Of a stretch of 64,000 nucleotides of DNA, positions 59,955 to 64,000 are shown one piece after another (the stretch's first letter is position 1; every line of letters begins with the position of its first letter). The notes beneath the pieces were generated by a model that was not told where the DNA came from, made no database searches, and saw only the letters and a list, made by a program, of their open reading frames with translations. The stretch spans positions 1 to 64,000 of the forward strand of contig CAMBMO010000001.1 in NCBI GenBank assembly GCA_945868805.1, read 5' to 3'. Made by a program: the position numbers and the translations under genes. This stretch comes from Singulisphaera sp. GP187. GTDB taxonomy: Bacteria > Planctomycetota > Phycisphaerae > Phycisphaerales > SM1A02.

Positions 59955-61427
59955 ATGAAACTCCTTCGCACCATTCAACGACAACTTCTCATGCGACCGA
60001 TGCGCATCGCGGTTGTGGATGATCAGCGGTCATGGAAGGCGTACGAACTGCTCGTCGTCGCATGGCATCTTGCGCGGCGTATCAAGGCGACCTCCCGCCA
60101 GCAAAGGATCGGCATCATGCTTCCAACCTCTGGGCTCTTTCCGCCGGCAGTGTTGGCGAGTTGGATGCTCGGGAGGACGATCGTCCCATTGAATTATTTG
60201 CTTTCGAAAGCGGATCTGAGCTTCGTCTGTGCAGATGCGGAGCTCGATGCATGCGTCACCGTAGGCCCGATGATCGACTTTGTCGGGGGATTGCCGGAGG
60301 GGGTCACACCAATCCGTATGGACCAAATGAAGTTTGGGGGGATCCCTCCAATCCGGATATCGAAGCGACTTGACCCGCAACATGTCGCCGTGATCTTGTA
60401 CACGTCAGGGACGAGCGGTCGTCCCAAAGGAGTGATGCTGACCGCGAAAAACCTGCTCTCAAACATCGAGCAGATCGTCGATCGAGCTCAGTTCGATCGG
60501 CGAGACTCGATCCTCGGGGTTCTGCCTCAGTTTCACACATTTGGACTGACCGTCCTCACACTGCTCCCTCTTGCGATCGGATGCCGTGCCATCTACACCG
60601 CTCGATTCGTCCCGCGAAAAATTATCGCGCTCGCACGCGAGTATCGCCCGACTGTCTTTGTCGCAATCCCCTCGATGTATGGCGCGATCAAGGCGGTCAA
60701 GGATGCGACCAGCGAAGACCTGCGTAGTTTGCGTTATTGCGTGAGTGGCGGAGAGCCACTTCCGCAGGCGGTCTCGGACGGATTCTGGGAACGATTCGGA
60801 ATTCGAATCAGCGAAGGTTATGGTTTGACCGAGACTTCTCCAGTATCCAACTGGTGTCTGCCATCCGAATGGAAGTGGCGCAGCGTCGGGAGACCGCTCC
60901 GAGAGATCAGCGAACGAATCGTGGATCACGATGGCAAGGATGTCGCGCAAGGAGTCGAAGGAGAGGTTCGAGTCCACGGGCCGAATGTGATGGCTGGGTA
61001 TTGGAAGCTGCCCGACGAGACCAGTGCAGTTTTCGACGAGCGCAAGTATTTCCGAACCGGGGACATGGGTCGACTGGACGGCGATGGGCATCTCTTTATC
61101 ACTGGGCGGATCAAAGAAATGATGATCATCGCGGGAGAAAACGTCTTTCCGAGGGAGATCGAGGAAGTTCTTGATCGCCATCCCACGGTCAAAGCGAGTG
61201 CCGTGATTGGAATCCCAGACGAATCTCGTGGGGAAATACCAGTTGCGTTTGTCGAATTGGCCGAGGGCGCGATATTTGACGAACTTGCGCTCCGGGCTTG
61301 GTGCCGAGAACATCTCGCGCAGTTCAAGATCCCTCGAGAAATTCGGCATCTCGACCCATTGCCTCGGAATCCCACGGGGAAAATCATGCGACGATCGCTG
61401 ACAACCTCTACACCAGCAAAGACGTAG
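59955..61427 (+). CDS. AMP-dependent acyl-CoA ligase
   Basis: A 490-residue ANL-superfamily adenylating enzyme. The P-loop AVILYTSGTSGRPKGVMLTAKNL, GYGLTETSPVSNW, YFRTGDMGRLDGDGHLFITGR and IKEMMIIAGENVFPREIEEVLDRHP are present, and the end NPTGKIMRRSL carries the catalytic Lys. It activates a carboxylate, probably a fatty or aromatic acid, as its CoA thioester. The start ATG at 59955 is preferred over an in-frame TTG at 59931. Divergent from the SPOR lipoprotein. Confidence 0.92.
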   Translation: MKLLRTIQRQLLMRPMRIAVVDDQRSWKAYELLVVAWHLARRIKATSRQQRIGIMLPTSGLFPPAVLASWMLGRTIVPLNYLLSKADLSFVCADAELDACVTVGPMIDFVGGLPEGVTPIRMDQMKFGGIPPIRISKRLDPQHVAVILYTSGTSGRPKGVMLTAKNLLSNIEQIVDRAQFDRRDSILGVLPQFHTFGLTVLTLLPLAIGCRAIYTARFVPRKIIALAREYRPTVFVAIPSMYGAIKAVKDATSEDLRSLRYCVSGGEPLPQAVSDGFWERFGIRISEGYGLTETSPVSNWCLPSEWKWRSVGRPLREISERIVDHDGKDVAQGVEGEVRVHGPNVMAGYWKLPDETSAVFDERKYFRTGDMGRLDGDGHLFITGRIKEMMIIAGENVFPREIEEVLDRHPTVKASAVIGIPDESRGEIPVAFVELAEGAIFDELALRAWCREHLAQFKIPREIRHLDPLPRNPTGKIMRRSLTTSTPAKT

Positions 61428-61553
61428 CAGGACGCGCGCATCCACCTTGTTCCGGGCAGGACTCGACGGTTTTGGGCGGATTCTGCCGTAAACACAGAGT
61501 GCGCCTAATCAAGGACTCGACCCCTTCAAACCATTGAGTTTTTCGGCGTCCTA

Positions 61554-63248
61554 TCAGGGACAAGCACCCCATCCCGACAGAAGGCTGGTCAAGTCCGCAC
61601 CTTCAACGATTCCGTTACCGTCGACATCGCCTCCGCCAGTGCTTCCCCATCCAGAGAGAAGCGTCGAAAGATCACTTCCATCAACCACTCCATCGTGATT
61701 TATGTCTGCAGGACAAAGCGGGCATGGAGTCCCAGTCGATGTGACTGTCAACGACCCTGCTCCAATCGATCCAGCGACGCTTGCGACTCTGACGAGGTAT
61801 TCGTTGCCACACGCAGCGGTGAAAGTGACTCGCGCGCTGGATGGATTCGCTGTGCAGAGTTCATTGTCGTCGTTGCAAACGATTGCAGTCGATGATCCAT
61901 CGCATGGGAACGGGTAGACCATGATCGCAGTATTGAACGAACCGACACCGCATGTGCTGACCGAAACAGATCCTCGAAGATGATGCAGTCGATACCAGAC
62001 ATCCACACCTACGGCGGTCGGAGTGGCGAAACAGCTGAGCGGAACGGGAGTACTTCCTGCGGTCGCTGCGACGAGCGTAAATGGCGTTGTGCCGATTCCT
62101 ACGGCAATTGCCTGCGAACATTCGTCGTTCGTCGGAATGGGTGGCGAACACTGCGAAACGGCAAGGTCGACGCACTGTTGATCCCACGATTTCTGGCAGC
62201 AGACTGGATCGATTTGGCAGACATTGGCACAGCAGAATGCATCTTGGCAGCCTGCGGTGGCGTGCTTGGCAAAGCAATCGCCCGCAGATCCGCATGGACT
62301 CGAACACTGGTCATCCCAAGTTGCCTGGATGTTGTAGCTCTGGAGAGCCCCACATGCGAAGGCGAACGGTTCGGGCGTTGGAAATGTCCCCCTGGCGAGT
62401 ACCAAGAAGGATGTGCCAGATGGAACGCACTGCCAAAGATCGATCGTTGCGCATCCAGTTGTTTGGACGACCATGATCGCTTGCGACAGATCGTCACATG
62501 GATCCGACAAAAGCGCAGCGAAGACGGGTACCTGACCGCTCTCTTGAGTTCCTCTCTCCGCCTGCAACGAGAGGTTGAGACGTGCCAACCCGTCGCCATT
62601 TCCATCGGGCAAAACCAACCGATAGGTGTCGAGATCTGGAGTTCCAGTCGTACCTCCGGGGAGGTATCGAAAGTCTCCACAGACGAACTTCGCATTCACA
62701 ACAGTGAGGAGTGATGGATTCGCGGCACCGTCGATGCATGGAGAATTTCCAGGACCAGTGGCATTGCAAGGTTCGTTTTCAGCAGTGGACTGTGCGGGAC
62801 ACACCGGTGTGCAGCTCGATTGACAAATCGCGAAGGCCGCGGAGACACATGTCTGATCCCACGCATTGGAGCAACAGAATGCGTAGACACTGCAGACGGC
62901 ATCGCAACACGCAGCATCAGAGCAGGATGGGGTTTCGTGGATGACGATGCAAGACCCTGCTGAGGGCGAGCCGCACGGAGTGGGTGGAGGAACTTCGCAG
63001 TTGACGACAGCGATGAAGACGCACTGCCCATCCCAGGCAGTCATGCAGCAAAACGGATCGATCGCACAGACAACAGCACAGCAGACTTGATCGATGCACC
63101 CCGGGGTCGGGTGGGAAACCGTGCAGAGACCCGTGGCTGCGATTGGGCAAGTCTGGGCGGTGGCGGTCCGCGGAGTCGAGACGATTGTTGCAAGTGCGCA
63201 GAGGGTCAGTATGAAGATGGAGGATCGATACATCAACATGGTCACCAT
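61554..63248 (-). CDS. Secreted cysteine-rich protein with three repeat modules and C-terminal dockerin-like tail
   Basis: A 564-residue secreted protein (signal MYRSSIFILTLCALATIVS). Three copies of a Cys-rich module follow the pattern H-x-T-x-x-C-x-D-x-x-CC-x-x-V-C-x-x-x-x-x-CC-x-x-x-WD-x-x-C. They occur at about 42-85, 97-143 and 328-377 (for example CIDQVCCAVVCAIDPFCC). Between and after them are beta-rich domains. The C-terminus has two calcium-loop repeats, DINHDGVVDGSDLSTLLSGW and DVDGNGIVEGADLTSLLSGW, ending GACP. This tail is common in Phycisphaerae secreted proteins, probably a sorting or attachment signal. Confidence 0.82.
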   Translation of the reverse strand: MVTMLMYRSSIFILTLCALATIVSTPRTATAQTCPIAATGLCTVSHPTPGCIDQVCCAVVCAIDPFCCMTAWDGQCVFIAVVNCEVPPPTPCGSPSAGSCIVIHETPSCSDAACCDAVCSVYAFCCSNAWDQTCVSAAFAICQSSCTPVCPAQSTAENEPCNATGPGNSPCIDGAANPSLLTVVNAKFVCGDFRYLPGGTTGTPDLDTYRLVLPDGNGDGLARLNLSLQAERGTQESGQVPVFAALLSDPCDDLSQAIMVVQTTGCATIDLWQCVPSGTSFLVLARGTFPTPEPFAFACGALQSYNIQATWDDQCSSPCGSAGDCFAKHATAGCQDAFCCANVCQIDPVCCQKSWDQQCVDLAVSQCSPPIPTNDECSQAIAVGIGTTPFTLVAATAGSTPVPLSCFATPTAVGVDVWYRLHHLRGSVSVSTCGVGSFNTAIMVYPFPCDGSSTAIVCNDDNELCTANPSSARVTFTAACGNEYLVRVASVAGSIGAGSLTVTSTGTPCPLCPADINHDGVVDGSDLSTLLSGWGSTGGGDVDGNGIVEGADLTSLLSGWGACP

Positions 63249-63299
63249 ACGGGATGGAGTGCGAGTTGCTTCAAACAATTCGACATTTGCACTAAAAGA

Positions 63300-63331
63300 A
63301 CACCCCCTCAGCCATGCGACTGAGGGGGTGT
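63300..63331 (-). terminator. Rho-independent terminator between the two dockerin-tailed genes
   Basis: Twelve-base perfect stem ACACCCCCTCAG/CTGAGGGGGTGT with an eight-base loop. On the minus strand TCTTTTAG follows. It lies 30 bases after the stop at 63361 and ends the rightmost transcript. Confidence 0.85.
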
Positions 63332-63360
63332 GTTTGATTGAAGCGAATCAATTCAGGACA

Positions 63361-64000
63361 TCAAGGGCATAAGCCCCAGCCACTGAGCAACATCGTGAGA
63401 TCGAAGCCATTGGTCGCTCCGTCTCCAGTGATGTCGCCACCTGGCGTGCCCCATGCCGAGAGCAAGTACGACATGTCTGCGCCGTCTCGATCACCGTCAT
63501 TGTCGTAATCACCATTGCAGATAGGTCCGCACGTTACAGGATTGGAGACGCTCACATTGAGCGTGCCCGTACCGAGTGGAGTTGTCGCCGAATAACCACC
63601 GAGAGCGATGATGTATTCGACCCCGCACTCGAGTTGGACGGTCATGATCGACGTGTATGCAGCACATCCAGCCCCATCGTCATTGCAACCAACGACGGTC
63701 GAAACGTCGCAGGTGGTCTGCGCCGAGAGTCGCGTGTCATGAGTCGCAAGATTGCAGGTCGAGAAGGTGTGCATTCCGCCGAGGGTCGGAGTGAATGTGT
63801 AGAAGATGCAGTTGTAATTGAAATCGGTTCCGAATGGACCCATGTCGCAGAGTCCCGCGAAATTGAGGTCAACTGTCGCACCAGCGCGATCGAACGCAGT
63901 GTCACCCATTGCCAATTCGACAGGGGTCGCGCAAGTGAGTCCTTCACCACCGCCACCACCGCCTCCAGCATCGGCGATCACCAGCGTGCCAGTGCCGAAG
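63361..64000 (-). CDS. Secreted glycine-rich protein with dockerin-like tail, 5' end outside the window
   Basis: The last 212 residues of a larger secreted protein; the frame stays open through the right edge. The visible part has a poly-Gly linker, a beta-rich PPC-like domain (GGMHTFSTCNLATHDTRLSA, CGVEYIIALGGYS), the phrase GTGTL both before and after it, and a C-terminal calcium-loop pair DYDNDGDRDGADMSYLLSAW and DITGDGATNGFDLTMLLSGW, ending GLCP. The tail is related to that of the neighbouring gene, so they belong to one family of exported proteins. Confidence 0.8.
   Translation of the reverse strand, partial: FGTGTLVIADAGGGGGGGEGLTCATPVELAMGDTAFDRAGATVDLNFAGLCDMGPFGTDFNYNCIFYTFTPTLGGMHTFSTCNLATHDTRLSAQTTCDVSTVVGCNDDGAGCAAYTSIMTVQLECGVEYIIALGGYSATTPLGTGTLNVSVSNPVTCGPICNGDYDNDGDRDGADMSYLLSAWGTPGGDITGDGATNGFDLTMLLSGWGLCP

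Noticed and set aside
60459-61445. 328-codon minus-strand frame
   Set aside because: Antisense to the acyl-CoA ligase, which has all catalytic motifs.

Overview
The window looks like a chromosome segment from a planctomycete, most likely class Phycisphaerae. The main reasons are two secreted proteins at the right end that finish in paired EF-hand/dockerin-like repeats with the LLSGWG signature, a small basic protein of the PVC-superphylum type (32810-33106), an unusually long SecA (1387 residues) and a CopA/tyrosine-catabolism/LexA gene set typical of free-living aerobic planctomycetes. Genes are tightly packed on both strands, with many 4-base start/stop overlaps (ATGA, GTGA) and three convergent gene pairs whose coding ends overlap. 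GTG starts are common and Shine-Dalgarno sites are rare. I see no insertion sequence, phage, CRISPR array or replication origin.

Layout. 1-4604: broken glutamate-receptor-like channel gene (runs off the left edge), STAS protein, copper P-type ATPase and a TPR lipoprotein. 4653-14890: a tyrosine/homogentisate catabolic neighbourhood with an MFS carrier, a conserved unknown coupled to fumarylacetoacetase, a DUF192 protein, homogentisate dioxygenase, an RluA-type pseudouridine synthase, a large membrane-anchored unknown and 4-hydroxyphenylpyruvate dioxygenase. No recognisable maleylacetoacetate isomerase is present. 14917-24774: GroES-like protein, AroA, ABC exporter, a BtuFCD-type uptake ABC system, AccB and AccC. 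24803-34292: tRNA-Gly with a duplicated 3' end, GYF_2 membrane protein, rhodanese, a phosphatase fused to a cytochrome c'-like tail, RecX, endonuclease III, AcpS, the PVC small basic protein and an aminotransferase.

34364-44495: a minus-strand PyrF operon (PyrF, solute-binding protein, DUF971, thioesterase) ending in a clear terminator, then CinA, FolK, a TlpA-type thioredoxin and DNA polymerase I, which carries a terminator-like hairpin across its start. 44621-51444: three tRNAs (Asp, Lys, Met/Ile2), a redoxin, small membrane proteins and the giant SecA. 51477-64000: a complete ribose-type sugar ABC operon, LexA, a class V aminotransferase, a truncated hemoglobin, a SPOR lipoprotein, an acyl-CoA ligase and the two dockerin-tailed cysteine-rich or glycine-rich secreted proteins, the last of which is cut by the right edge.

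I did not find a convincing undescribed multi-gene system such as a defence island. The most unusual items are the phosphatase-cytochrome fusion, the polA start hairpin, the unknown gene welded to fumarylacetoacetase, the tRNA-Gly att-like repeat, and the amber-interrupted receptor-channel.
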